A stretch of 64,000 nt of DNA, from positions 1 to 64,000 of the forward strand of contig NZ_URHZ01000001.1 in NCBI RefSeq assembly GCF_900547735.1, read 5' to 3'. Under the pieces are notes generated by a model, which ran no database searches, had not been told where the DNA came from, and was given only the letters and a program-made list of their open reading frames with translations. Numbering within the stretch: the stretch's first letter is position 1; every line of letters begins with the position of its first letter. Positions 53,806 to 62,930 of the stretch are shown in pieces. Position numbers and translations under genes: made by a program. The stretch is from an uncultured Clostridium sp. (lineage in GTDB: Bacteria; Bacillota; Clostridia; Lachnospirales; Lachnospiraceae).

Positions 53806-54456
53806 AAAAGAAACATTTTGATGGCCGGTACGGCAATGATATTGGCTCTGACCCTTCAGGCCTGCGGAAACGGCGGAGGGGCAGAGGCGGCTGAGAAAGT
53901 TCCCACAGATGCAGCATCGGCTGAGACAATACCCGGGGATGCAGCTTCTTATGAGACTGAAAAAAAGGTTCTGGTAGCATACTTTTCCTGCACCGGTACA
54001 ACAGAAAATGCCGCAGAGTATGCGGCGGAACTGCTGGGAGCCGATCTCTTCCGGATTCAGGCGGAAGATCCTTATACCGGCGGGGATCTGGACTATACCG
54101 ACAGTACCAGCCGTTCCAGTATAGAACAGGGGGACGACACCGTGCGCCCCGCTGTTTCTGGCAGTGTAGAGGAGATGGAGCGGTATGACGTAATATACTT
54201 GGGTTACCCCATCTGGCACAGCCAGGCCCCACGGATTCTGAACACATTTCTGGAAAGCTATGATTTTTCCGATAAAACAATAATACCGTTCTGCACGTCA
54301 GGCGGAAGCGGCATTGGTCAGAGTGCGGAGAGCCTGAAAAAATCATGCCCGGGCAGCACGGTCTGGTATGAGGGCGTCCGTTTCGGCAGCGGAACATCTC
54401 AGGCTGAGATTTCGGAATGGATTGACGGACTCAGCCTGCCGGACGCAGCGGACTAA
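53746..54456 (+). CDS. Lipoprotein flavodoxin
   Basis: 236-residue secreted lipoprotein with a flavodoxin-like domain. The signal reads MAGTAMILALTLQAC with the lipobox LQAC, then a linker and VLVAYFSCTGTTENAAEYAAE (FMN phosphate loop), YLGYPIWHSQAPRIL and PFCTSGGSGIGQS. It probably serves as an electron carrier on the outer face. Four ATG codons occur in the first 48 bp in a 15-bp repeat; the first (53746) has AGGAGAAGC upstream. It is next to an aldo/keto reductase and a LysR gene, a common clostridial grouping. Confidence 0.85.
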   Translation: MNGKLMNGKLMSGIFMNGRKKRNILMAGTAMILALTLQACGNGGGAEAAEKVPTDAASAETIPGDAASYETEKKVLVAYFSCTGTTENAAEYAAELLGADLFRIQAEDPYTGGDLDYTDSTSRSSIEQGDDTVRPAVSGSVEEMERYDVIYLGYPIWHSQAPRILNTFLESYDFSDKTIIPFCTSGGSGIGQSAESLKKSCPGSTVWYEGVRFGSGTSQAEISEWIDGLSLPDAAD

Positions 54457-54480
54457 CCGGGTATCCGGCTAAACGGGAAA

Positions 54481-55368
54481 TCAGGATAAAAGAAGCTCTT
54501 CCCGGATCCGATTCATAAATATTCTTGCAGCAGGGGAAAAGGTCTGGTGTTTTTTCGTGACAATAAACAGCTCTACTTTTAAAGCTGGGTAAAAGGGGCG
54601 GAAAGCCAACCTGCGGTTTCCCTCCGTATCGACCAGATTGCCAAGGCAGAACGCATAACCGATTCCCTGCTCGACCATGAAGGTGGCATTATAAATCAAA
54701 TTGTAGGTTGCGGTAATATTCAGTGAATCGTAATCGGCGTCGAACCATTCAAGCCGCTGATGCCTGCTGTATGTCTGGGCAGGGAAAATGAGGGGAATGC
54801 CCTGCAGGTCATCGAAGGAAACGGTTTCCTTCTGGGCGAGGGGGCAGTCCTCGGGCATCAGCAGGCCATACCGGTCGCTTTTATTTAAATGCAGATAATC
54901 ATATTTTTCATGCTGCATGGGCCCTAACAACAGACCGAGATCCAACAGCCCTTTTTCCAGGCGTTCCATGACCGAATCGGCATCGCCGCTGTAAATGTGG
55001 AGATGGATATCAGGGTATTCGGCCTGAAGTTTTTTGTAAATACCTGTGATGAATTCCATAGCCGGTGTTTCTCCGCACCCCAGACAGATATCACCGTGCA
55101 GCGTTTCTTCATCTCCGTAAAAAACGGATTCGGTCTGCTCCATCAGATGAATCATCTCCTGGGCACGGCTGCGGAGAAACGTTCCCTCCTCCGTCAGTAT
55201 TATCTTTTTCTTTCCCCGTATCATCAGCTTTGTGCCCAGTTGTGCTTCCAGTTCCATCATCTGCTTTGAAAGCGTCGGCTGGGTGATATGTAAAGCCTCG
55301 GCGGCCTTTGTAATGCTCTGTTCTCTTGCTATGGCCAGAAAATAATAAAGCAATCGCGTCTCAATCAT
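54481..55368 (-). CDS. LysR-family transcription regulator
   Basis: 295-residue regulator: the N-terminal winged helix reads LLYYFLAIAREQSITKAAEAL and TQPTLSKQMMELE, and the effector domain follows with GEDxx-type strands (DICLGCGETPAMEFITG). The ATG at 55368 on the minus strand has AAAGAGGTAATTCT. It converges with the AKR-flavodoxin pair, so it probably controls genes in this block or an upstream partner not in view. A longer in-frame start at 55401 is weaker. Confidence 0.9.
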   Translation of the reverse strand: MIETRLLYYFLAIAREQSITKAAEALHITQPTLSKQMMELEAQLGTKLMIRGKKKIILTEEGTFLRSRAQEMIHLMEQTESVFYGDEETLHGDICLGCGETPAMEFITGIYKKLQAEYPDIHLHIYSGDADSVMERLEKGLLDLGLLLGPMQHEKYDYLHLNKSDRYGLLMPEDCPLAQKETVSFDDLQGIPLIFPAQTYSRHQRLEWFDADYDSLNITATYNLIYNATFMVEQGIGYAFCLGNLVDTEGNRRLAFRPFYPALKVELFIVTKKHQTFSPAARIFMNRIREELLLS

Positions 55369-55642
55369 AGAATTACCTCTTTCCGTCCGTTTCATGTTCA
55401 CTTCCGTCTTTTTTCATCATATCAGCAAAATGCCCTTTCAGTCAACCGCTGCCATATCCCGGCGATATTATCCCGGCACTGTAATGCCTGAGAGCCGTAT
55501 AGACGGCGGCCGCGCGTGCCAATCGTGCGTACCGGCCTGCACGGCTTCCTGCGGTAACGTTTCAAAATAAACCCCATATTATGATAGTGTAATATACTAA
55601 ATAAATCCGATATTTGCGATCTTTAATCCGGGAGGAAATTTT

Positions 55643-56236
55643 ATGGGAATGCCTATCATACAGCCGAGCAACATTTCAAGATGCCAGTCTATCACGGATA
55701 TCATTCAGTCCGTGGCTCTTGAACAGGCTGCCCTGGCTCATATATTAAATGCAGAGGGGGAGAAAATTCAGAAAATTGTGGCGCTGTCAGATTCGCCGCA
55801 GGAAATGCTGATGGTTAACAAGTCGGTAAATGATATTGTTAATTCGGTCTCCATGCTCGAAATCGTTTTAAAATCAAAACTTGCGCTGTTTGAGGATTGT
55901 CTGTGCGAGGAGTGTCCCTGTGCGGCCATAACCGATACCTCACTCAGTTTTATAAATCTTGCAGATACAGGCGACGAGATTATAAAAAATAATAAAAACA
56001 GCTATTCCGTTCTTATCGGCAACTGTAATGAGCTGCCGGTTTCCATGCTTTTTGCAGCTACGCCTGCCGCATTTGTAAGAGCGGTCAGCCTGCCGCCTTC
56101 CGTAACGTTCCAGAATAGCATCATAACTGTGAACTGTATGCTGACGGACAGCGGGACGGTTGTCCTTGAAGTTGGTGAGGGAAGCTGCAGACAGACTGTA
56201 ACAATTGACATTCGCATAAGCTGCGAGTGCGACTAA
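55643..56236 (+). CDS. HILNAEGEK-module protein, short form
   Basis: 197-residue protein. Residues 14-90 carry a distinctive helical module: IIQSVALEQAALAHILNAEG then EKIQKIVALSDSPQEML and VNKSVNDIVNSV, ending with KLALFEDCLCEECPC. The C-terminal 100 residues are beta-rich (SFINLADTGDEII, CMLTDSGTVVLEVGEGSCRQ). The same module occurs in the next two genes. No signal peptide is seen. ATG follows CCGGGAGGAAATTTT. I do not recognise a named function; the Cys clusters and repeat neighbours suggest a surface or spore-layer component. Confidence 0.75.
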   Translation: MGMPIIQPSNISRCQSITDIIQSVALEQAALAHILNAEGEKIQKIVALSDSPQEMLMVNKSVNDIVNSVSMLEIVLKSKLALFEDCLCEECPCAAITDTSLSFINLADTGDEIIKNNKNSYSVLIGNCNELPVSMLFAATPAAFVRAVSLPPSVTFQNSIITVNCMLTDSGTVVLEVGEGSCRQTVTIDIRISCECD

Positions 56237-56262
56237 AATAGATAGAACAAGGAGATGATGAT

Positions 56263-59148
56263 ATGCCGGCTACAATAACGGGCATAGTGTTTAATGATTT
56301 AAACCACAACGGTCAATATGACCCGGGTGAACCGGGAATACCCGGTGTTTTTGTGGTTTTATATAATACGTCCAGCGGTCTGTGTACTCCGGCCGTTACC
56401 GATGCGGGAGGAGTTTACAGCTTTTCCATTACAACGGCGGGCACCTACCGGATTTATGAGACTGTGGAGGACCCGGGTACTTTCTGTCCGCCCTCCACAT
56501 TTACCCAGCCGGAGGGCTTTACCGTGTCCAACGGTCCGAGGGTGCTGTCGTTAACGGTTACAGCCACACAAATCACCAATAACGCGGTGATTGGAAGCCA
56601 GAACTTCAGCCACGATACGAATGACAACCCGCTTGCATGTACCAGGACGCTGGTCCAGTTCGTTAATGAACCGACCCAGTGGTACAATATCGATGTGGTA
56701 ACGGGAGTCTCCGAACTTCAGGGATTTCTAAACCCAATCAACAATGTAAATGCGATTGGATATAACCTGCTGGATAACTATATTTACGGTTACGATCAGA
56801 CGGTGCACAGAATTGTACGTGTTGATAATGCCGGAAACCTGATGCAGCTATCACCTAACCCCACAGGGCTTCCAAGCAATGACTTTAACGTCGGCACCTT
56901 TGATCTGGACGGGCATCTGTTCCTTTTTGTGAATGCCACGTCAAGATTTTATACAGTGGATTTGAACCAGGAATCGGCCACATTTATGAAACTGGTCGAT
57001 CCGACGAATGGATATATTGAGCAGACCAGTAACTTCGGTACGGCGCTGAGTACCTCGCTCAACGTCAGCGACTGGGCATACAACCCGACTGACGGCTTTT
57101 TATACGGCGTTGAGTCGGTGGGCAACACGAGCCGTGTCGACCGGGTGAATCCGGCCACGGGAACCGTTACGCCCCTGACTACAACAGCTCCCGTTTTAAA
57201 CCCGGCGGGACGTTCATGGGGAGCCGTGGCAATGGATGCGTCCGGCCAGTTGTTTGCCATTTACAACGGAAACGGTAATGTTTACCGTTATACAATTACG
57301 GGAAATACGGCGAACGGCGTGTATATCTCCACCACGTTTGAAACCAGCTTTAACGATGCCGCCATGTGTCCGGCGGCGGAAGTCGGAGCGATCGCCGATA
57401 TGAGCGTTGTGAAAACCACGGTTACCAGCCCCGTTGTTGCGGGCCGGCCGATTATGTACAGTCTCACTGTGACTAACGGGGGACCGGACAGCGCGGAAAA
57501 CGTCATTCTCACCGATGCGCTTCCTCCGCAGATTGATAACGCGGAGTACAGCCTGGACGGAATCAATTACTTCCCGTGGACCGGCAGCCTGAACCTGGGC
57601 ACCTTTATTAACGGGCAGTCGGAGACCGTATATATCCGGGGAGACCTTTCCCCGTCCGTAGACGGAGCATTTTCCAACACGGCCGAGGTCGGAAGTGACG
57701 CACAGGATCCCAATCCCGACAATAATATTTCAACCGATACGGTCGATGTGGAAACTTTGGCGGATATGTCGGTCGCGAAAACTGCGTCACCCGATCCGGT
57801 TACGGCAGGGCAGCAGATTACCTTCCACATTACCGTGTCAAACCTGGGACCGTCCGACGCCCATGCGGTGACATTGGCAGATGATATACCGGCTGCCGTC
57901 ACGGGAGCGGAATATTCCACCGACGGCGGCATTACGTTTATTCCGTGGCCCGGACTCATTAACCTGGGAACGTTTTCAAACGGCGAAGTACAGGAGTTTA
58001 TAATAAGAGGCACCGTTGCCTCGGTTGCCGCAGGAACGATTGTCAATACGGTGGTGGTAGATTCCCCGACGCCGGATCCCAATCCGGATAACAACACCTC
58101 CACCTCGGTTACGGCGGTCAACGAATCCGCCGATGTTGCCGTGGAAAAGACCCAGTCACCGGATCCGCTGGTTCCGGGGCAGCAGGGAACGTACACGATA
58201 ATCGTGTCAAACCTGGGCCCCTCCGATGCGCAGGATGTAGTCCTGTCCGATGCGATTCCTCCTCAGTTTACCGGGGCGGAATATTCCACCGACGGCATCA
58301 GCTTTTTCCCGTGGACGGGTATGCTGGCCCTGGGTACGATGACAGACGGCGAAGTGAGGACTATTTTGATAAGAGGCCTGGTAAGCCTGAATCCGGGAGT
58401 GATTACCAATACGGCGGTCGTCAGCTCGCCGACCCCGGATCCCAACCCCGATAATAATACCTCAACCGTTATCTCTCCGAACGTGGCCTCCGCCGATCTG
58501 TCGGTTGTAAAAACGGCGGTGCCGAATCCGGTTACGGCGGGAGAAGTTTTGACGTATACCATGGTGGTTGCCAATGCAGGTCCCGATGAGGCGGAGAATG
58601 TAACACTGACCGACGCCATACCGGGGGTGCTGTCCGATGTGGAGTATTCCGTGGACAATGGAACGACCTTTAACCCGTGGACCGGAACTTACCTGATTGG
58701 CACGCTGTCGGACGGTGAATCAAAAACGGTGTTGATCCGTGGTACGGTAAACTTACAGGCTTCGGGCATTATTTCAAATACGGCGGTAGTCGATTCCACA
58801 ACATTTGACCCGAATCCGGATAATAATAGCTCTACGGTAGATACCGGTATTTTGGCATTCTGCGGACCGAGATGCCGGGCAGTCTCCGACCTGATTGAAT
58901 CTGTTGCACTGGAAGAGGCGGGGATCGCGCACATTTTAAACGCAGAAGGAGAGAAACTCCAGAAGATTATAGGAAATCCGGGAACTTCAACCTGTACACT
59001 GCTGCAGGCCAACAATTCGGTTAAGAAGATGGTAAATTCCACCATGCTCCTTAATCTTATATTACAGAGTAAGCTGGGATTATTTGAAGACTGCATCTGC
59101 GGTGACACCCCGGACTGCTCATCTTCATGCGGCTGTGAAAACCGGTAA
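56263..59148 (+). CDS. DUF11-repeat surface protein with SdrD and HILNAEGEK modules
   Basis: 961-residue multidomain protein. Residues 1-80 form an SdrD/Cna-B-like domain (GIVFNDLNHNGQYDPGEPG). About 110-375 resemble a propeller-type region (YNIDVVTGVSEL, GYNLLDNYIYGYDQ). Four DUF11 repeats begin near residues 377, 499, 622 and 743, each with VKT/EKT, V-xx-G, DA/DIPP and PNPDNN. The C-terminus from about 870 repeats the neighbouring module (DLIESVALEEAGIAHILNAE) and ends CICGDTPDCSSSCGC. There is no signal peptide or LPxTG, so delivery may be through a spore layer or a different route. ATG follows CAAGGAGATGATGAT. Confidence 0.82.
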   Translation: MPATITGIVFNDLNHNGQYDPGEPGIPGVFVVLYNTSSGLCTPAVTDAGGVYSFSITTAGTYRIYETVEDPGTFCPPSTFTQPEGFTVSNGPRVLSLTVTATQITNNAVIGSQNFSHDTNDNPLACTRTLVQFVNEPTQWYNIDVVTGVSELQGFLNPINNVNAIGYNLLDNYIYGYDQTVHRIVRVDNAGNLMQLSPNPTGLPSNDFNVGTFDLDGHLFLFVNATSRFYTVDLNQESATFMKLVDPTNGYIEQTSNFGTALSTSLNVSDWAYNPTDGFLYGVESVGNTSRVDRVNPATGTVTPLTTTAPVLNPAGRSWGAVAMDASGQLFAIYNGNGNVYRYTITGNTANGVYISTTFETSFNDAAMCPAAEVGAIADMSVVKTTVTSPVVAGRPIMYSLTVTNGGPDSAENVILTDALPPQIDNAEYSLDGINYFPWTGSLNLGTFINGQSETVYIRGDLSPSVDGAFSNTAEVGSDAQDPNPDNNISTDTVDVETLADMSVAKTASPDPVTAGQQITFHITVSNLGPSDAHAVTLADDIPAAVTGAEYSTDGGITFIPWPGLINLGTFSNGEVQEFIIRGTVASVAAGTIVNTVVVDSPTPDPNPDNNTSTSVTAVNESADVAVEKTQSPDPLVPGQQGTYTIIVSNLGPSDAQDVVLSDAIPPQFTGAEYSTDGISFFPWTGMLALGTMTDGEVRTILIRGLVSLNPGVITNTAVVSSPTPDPNPDNNTSTVISPNVASADLSVVKTAVPNPVTAGEVLTYTMVVANAGPDEAENVTLTDAIPGVLSDVEYSVDNGTTFNPWTGTYLIGTLSDGESKTVLIRGTVNLQASGIISNTAVVDSTTFDPNPDNNSSTVDTGILAFCGPRCRAVSDLIESVALEEAGIAHILNAEGEKLQKIIGNPGTSTCTLLQANNSVKKMVNSTMLLNLILQSKLGLFEDCICGDTPDCSSSCGCENR

Positions 59149-59192
59149 ACCGTATTTCTAAAACCGGGAACAGACTGCTTTTCTGTATGAAT

Positions 59193-59219
59193 ACCGGGCC
59201 GGAAGCAATCCGGCCCGGT
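59193..59219. terminator. GC-rich 10-bp stem-loop
   Basis: ACCGGGCCGG (59193-59202) pairs perfectly with 59210-59219. No T-run follows on the plus strand. It lies just after the DUF11 gene and may end or stabilise its transcript. Confidence 0.5.
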
Positions 59220-59230
59220 GCTCATACATG

Positions 59231-59343
59231 ACATGGCGGCTGGATTCATACACTACATGGCGGCTGGATTCATACACTACATGGCGGTCGGATTCATACA
59301 CTACATGGGCTCATACATGACACGGCAGCCAGGTTCATACATT
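59231..59343 (+). repeat. 24-bp tandem repeats
   Basis: Three consecutive 24-bp units with core ACATGGCGGCTGGATTCATA, a partial unit, and a diverged unit. They sit between the DUF11 gene and the Cys-rich gene. Array length may vary. Confidence 0.75.
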
Positions 59344-59378
59344 ACATAGTAACCGATATAAGAAACAGGAAGGAGATT

Positions 59379-60578
59379 TTGATGGATGATTGTGTTTTAA
59401 CGGATTGCAGACCGGTATCACTGCGGTGTGATCAAAAGATAAACCGTGTGGCATTTGACGGCTGCCATTACTATTTTACAATACTGCACGCCTGCGAAAT
59501 AATTAAAGCGGATATTTGTCTGGATATCGCTGAATGTTTTTCTACAGGCAGGGAGTATGACTGCATCTGCTATGATTCCGTGGAAAACTGTTTCTGGGCG
59601 TCAACGAAAAGGCAGAGCAATATGCTGTTTAAGCTGGCCCGGAATATGACGGAAATAGACTGCATTACCTTTAGCTGCGGGAAAAATGCGGGCAATATTA
59701 CCGGAATCTCTTTTAACTGCTGCCACAACAGCCTGATTGTCTCCTATACGGCCTGTGTGATCGAGGTATGCAAGTGCTCCGAGGGAGCAGAGGTGCTGTA
59801 CCGTTCCCCCGGTTCCTGCATTACCGGAATTCTCAGTCTATGCCCCGTGTACATCATCACGTTCGTGAAAAACAGCCAGTCCTATCTCTGCATCTTCGAC
59901 GAATGCGGCCGTGTCGCCGGCTCCTGTATGGCGGACTGCGGTTTCATTCTGAGAGATATTATTTTTTATCCCTGCCGGTCGGAGTGCGGGGAGATATGCC
60001 TCGATTTCCTGGCGGTAAAAAAGGAAAAATATCCATACCTGTGCCGATGGAAATTCCCCATATGCTGTTTAGACATAACCCTCTGCCCCTGCAATTTTAT
60101 CATGTGCAGAAAATGCCGCCCTGAAAATGACTGCTGCCGGAAAGACGCATGCGCCGATATCATGGAATCCATCGCCCTGATGGAGGCCTCTATGGCCCAC
60201 ATTTTAAATGCGGAGGGGGAAAAACTTCAGAAGGTGCTTTCCCTGACGGATGATATTGATAAAATACTCTGCATGAACAGAGAGATTAACAAAACGATCA
60301 TTAATGCAACCCACCTGGAACATACGCTCTATGCAAAGCTGTCCGCACTATGCGGCTGCTGCGGTGACAGTTGCTGCTGCGGTGACGGCTGTGGCGGCTG
60401 CGGTGATGGCTGCGGCTGTGTTGACGGCTGCTGCTGCGGTGATGGCTGTTACTGCAGCAATAACTGCTGCGGCTGTGCCAACATCCGTGATCTCTGTGAC
60501 TGCCATGACTGCGGAGGTCCGGCTTCTCCGGCGGGCCTGCCGGACTGTGAAGGTTCGGGGGAGCCGTGGGGGATATGA
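59379..60578 (+). CDS. Cysteine-rich HILNAEGEK-module protein
   Basis: 399-residue protein with a very high cysteine content throughout. Residues 1-250 are a Cys-rich beta region (FSCGKNAGNITGISFNCCHN, CLDFLAVKKEKY). Residues 255-325 contain the shared module (DIMESIALMEASMAHILNAE). Residues 326-380 are an almost pure Cys/Gly/Asp stretch (CGDSCCCGDGCGGCGDGCGC). No signal peptide is seen. The ATG follows ACAGGAAGGAGATTTTG. The composition suits a disulfide-cross-linked coat or exosporium protein, or a metal-binding layer; I infer a spore or surface role from composition and the DUF11 neighbour. Confidence 0.75.
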   Translation: MMDDCVLTDCRPVSLRCDQKINRVAFDGCHYYFTILHACEIIKADICLDIAECFSTGREYDCICYDSVENCFWASTKRQSNMLFKLARNMTEIDCITFSCGKNAGNITGISFNCCHNSLIVSYTACVIEVCKCSEGAEVLYRSPGSCITGILSLCPVYIITFVKNSQSYLCIFDECGRVAGSCMADCGFILRDIIFYPCRSECGEICLDFLAVKKEKYPYLCRWKFPICCLDITLCPCNFIMCRKCRPENDCCRKDACADIMESIALMEASMAHILNAEGEKLQKVLSLTDDIDKILCMNREINKTIINATHLEHTLYAKLSALCGCCGDSCCCGDGCGGCGDGCGCVDGCCCGDGCYCSNNCCGCANIRDLCDCHDCGGPASPAGLPDCEGSGEPWGI

Positions 60579-60590
60579 CGGAACGTGAGC

Positions 60591-62453
60591 TCAAATCATA
60601 AAATACCGGTTTTTACCCTGCTGCTTTGCCTTATAAAGCGCCTCATCCGCTCTTTTGTAAAGATCCTCAAAGGATTCCGGTTCCCCGCCGGAATTGATTA
60701 CGGCGCCGCAGCTATAGGTGACGGTGATATTATCTTCCAGCACGATGGGGCGCCGGTAGATGGAATCGAGGATATCCTTAAGCTCCGCGGCGGTGGCAAA
60801 TTCATAGCAGAATACACAAAATTCATCGCCGCCGATTCTTCCGATCAGCGCCCTGGACGGAAATACTGTCTTCAGCATTGCGCCGGTCTGGATAATCACG
60901 CGGTCCCCGGCAGGGTGGCCGTAAACATCGTTTATGCGTTTGAAGTTATCAATATCAAACATTAAAAATGCATAGAGTACGGAGGCCTTACTGCGTTTCA
61001 GACAGGCCAGGATCTGTTCCATGATGACCTTTTTATTCAAAAGTCCGGTCAGCGGGTCTAATTCCGCCAGTTTTTCCTTTGTAATGTCCTCCATAAGTCC
61101 AATGACGCGCGTCTGCTGTCCGGAAAGCGGGGAGATGGAGACTTTATACCAGGCAACCGAATGATTGGAGCAGAATACCTTGATGACACATTCATTGTTA
61201 AAGATACCGTGATGGGTGTCACTGAGCATATGCTGTAACAGGAGCAGAGACTCATCATCGATTGTTCCGTTCAGGATAATCCGCTTTTTTAAGTCTTCCG
61301 GGGAATCCGAACTGTGGGTAACGCGGGTGGAATAAAAATTAGTGATGTCCCCTGTCTGCAGATCGTATTCGAATACGGTATTATTTGTCTGGGCCATCGC
61401 CACACGGAACCGTTCCTCATTGACGATCAAATCCTCCGACTGTTTCTGGATCTCCTGTTTTTGCAGGAGAAGTTCTTTGACATAGCGCTTCTCTTTTTTC
61501 AGGTTGTAGTTGGCGTAAACGACCAGGATGATGAAGAAGGACAGTATGGCAACAAAAAACGGAAGGCTGGACATAAGACTTTTCCGGGCGCTGTTGTTGA
61601 TATAGTTACGTATCAGGTCACCGTAAAAGCCGACATAAAATCCCCATCCGGTTTCCTGTATGGGGGCATAGACCAGATAATTTCTGGAGCCGTCCCACAG
61701 GTAAGAGCCGCGGCCGCTTTTTCCTTCCAGTGCCTGACGTTCCAGATCGGCCACTGTCTTTGATTCTTCATTTGTACCGGCCAGTGCCTGTGAATTATAT
61801 GAGGACATAATCCAGTCATAATTTTCTTCTCTTGAAGCAGCGATATTCCTGCCGCTGCTGTCGACGATATAGGCAACTCCCTCCCCGATTCGGAATTGAA
61901 TATCCTCAAGCCATCGGCTGATGCAGAATCCGTCCAGCCGGGCAACCAGCAGGGCTTTTACACGGCCATGCTCACGAAGGGGAGCGGCGATGGAGAAGAC
62001 ATAATTACCCTCTCCGTCAAAATTGGGAGCGATAACGGCCGTTGTCCCGTTTGCAAATGCGGCATCCAGATCAAGCTGCGTATTCCAGTTCAGGACGTTT
62101 CCATCCGAATCAACGGCAGTTCCATCCGGCGAGGCGAGCCAATAGCCGGTACCGTCCGGCAGAAGCGGAAGTTCCTTAAGCACAGCGGCCTGTTCGGTCC
62201 GAGTCCCGGCGGTCAGCCGTCCTGAATATTCTGAGGCAGTGTCCTCAAGGCCGGTTTCCAGGTCGTCCAGATGATCTTCGACCAGATAGATACCCAGTTC
62301 ACGTATTACCTCCATTGCCTCCATCGTCTGATCGACGGAGGCGTCGAAAAACACCTGATTGATGGTCCGGAAGGTAACCATATATAGAAAAAAGGCCAGA
62401 AAAATCAGCAGTGCGGTAATACTGACGGATATACGCAGTTTTTTCTTTTGCAT
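60591..62453 (-). CDS. Cache-domain diguanylate cyclase
   Basis: 620-residue membrane enzyme making cyclic di-GMP. One N-terminal helix, a double-Cache sensor (GTGYWLASPDGT, IVDSSGRNIAAS, GWGFYVGFYGD), a second helix near residue 290, a PAS-like domain and a C-terminal GGDEF domain with ADP-loop motif IGRIGGDEFCVF and DPLTGLLN. The RxxD inhibitory site upstream of GGDEF is not seen (SRALIG there). The gene converges with the Cys-rich gene with only 12 bp between them. ATG at 62453 has CATCCTAATGCAAA upstream; a ribosome site is weak. Confidence 0.9.
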   Translation of the reverse strand: MQKKKLRISVSITALLIFLAFFLYMVTFRTINQVFFDASVDQTMEAMEVIRELGIYLVEDHLDDLETGLEDTASEYSGRLTAGTRTEQAAVLKELPLLPDGTGYWLASPDGTAVDSDGNVLNWNTQLDLDAAFANGTTAVIAPNFDGEGNYVFSIAAPLREHGRVKALLVARLDGFCISRWLEDIQFRIGEGVAYIVDSSGRNIAASREENYDWIMSSYNSQALAGTNEESKTVADLERQALEGKSGRGSYLWDGSRNYLVYAPIQETGWGFYVGFYGDLIRNYINNSARKSLMSSLPFFVAILSFFIILVVYANYNLKKEKRYVKELLLQKQEIQKQSEDLIVNEERFRVAMAQTNNTVFEYDLQTGDITNFYSTRVTHSSDSPEDLKKRIILNGTIDDESLLLLQHMLSDTHHGIFNNECVIKVFCSNHSVAWYKVSISPLSGQQTRVIGLMEDITKEKLAELDPLTGLLNKKVIMEQILACLKRSKASVLYAFLMFDIDNFKRINDVYGHPAGDRVIIQTGAMLKTVFPSRALIGRIGGDEFCVFCYEFATAAELKDILDSIYRRPIVLEDNITVTYSCGAVINSGGEPESFEDLYKRADEALYKAKQQGKNRYFMI

Positions 62454-62562
62454 TAGGATGCTCCAATATTTATTTTTTGTATTTTCAATTTATCAACAAA
62501 ATGTATTCTTATCATTTTATCATATTGTTCTACCGGTAACAAGCTTATTTAAAATCACGAAA

Positions 62563-62652
62563 CTGGAAACGAAGCCGAAAACGAAGCCGGAAACGAGGCC
62601 GAAAACGAAGCCGAAAACGAAGCTGAAAACAAAGCCGGAAACGAAACCGGAA
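62563..62652. repeat. Imperfect 12-bp tandem repeats
   Basis: About seven units of AAACGAAGCCGA-type sequence, with ACGAAGCCG as core. Plus-strand reading gives Lys-Pro/Thr-rich codons and minus-strand gives Gly/Phe/Val, neither with a gene context. The gap 62454-62930 between the cyclase and the next gene otherwise has no feature. Confidence 0.6.
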
Positions 62653-62930
62653 TCCGGCCTGCCGGGAAGTGGCCGGCGGCATCCGATTTTACGCTTCACC
62701 GGCACGGTTCCGGTCAGCCCGGACCGATGCAGTTTCGGGGTAAGGGCCGAGTAAGATTGCATATCCATCCCCCCTATGGTAGAATTAATAGAATATAGAA
62801 AACAGGGTACCGAAATTTTCATACATAACAGTGGAAAAATTGTTTAACTTACGATAAATTCCTCTTACTGCAATCACAGTCTGTTTATTTCTGCATGCGG
62901 ATGCAGCGGGAGACGGGGGAAAGTCTGAAG

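Noticed and set aside
57567..58196. 209-codon minus-strand ORF inside the DUF11 gene
   Set aside because: Arises from the repetitive GC-rich DUF11 codons; the plus strand has clear repeats.
60304..60588. Ala/Val-rich ORF in the Cys-rich tail region
   Set aside because: Pure out-of-frame reading of the TGCGGT-type repeats.
62359..62754. ORF with KPKTKPET repeats
   Set aside because: Created by the 12-bp tandem array; no ribosome site and it overlaps the 5' end of the cyclase gene.
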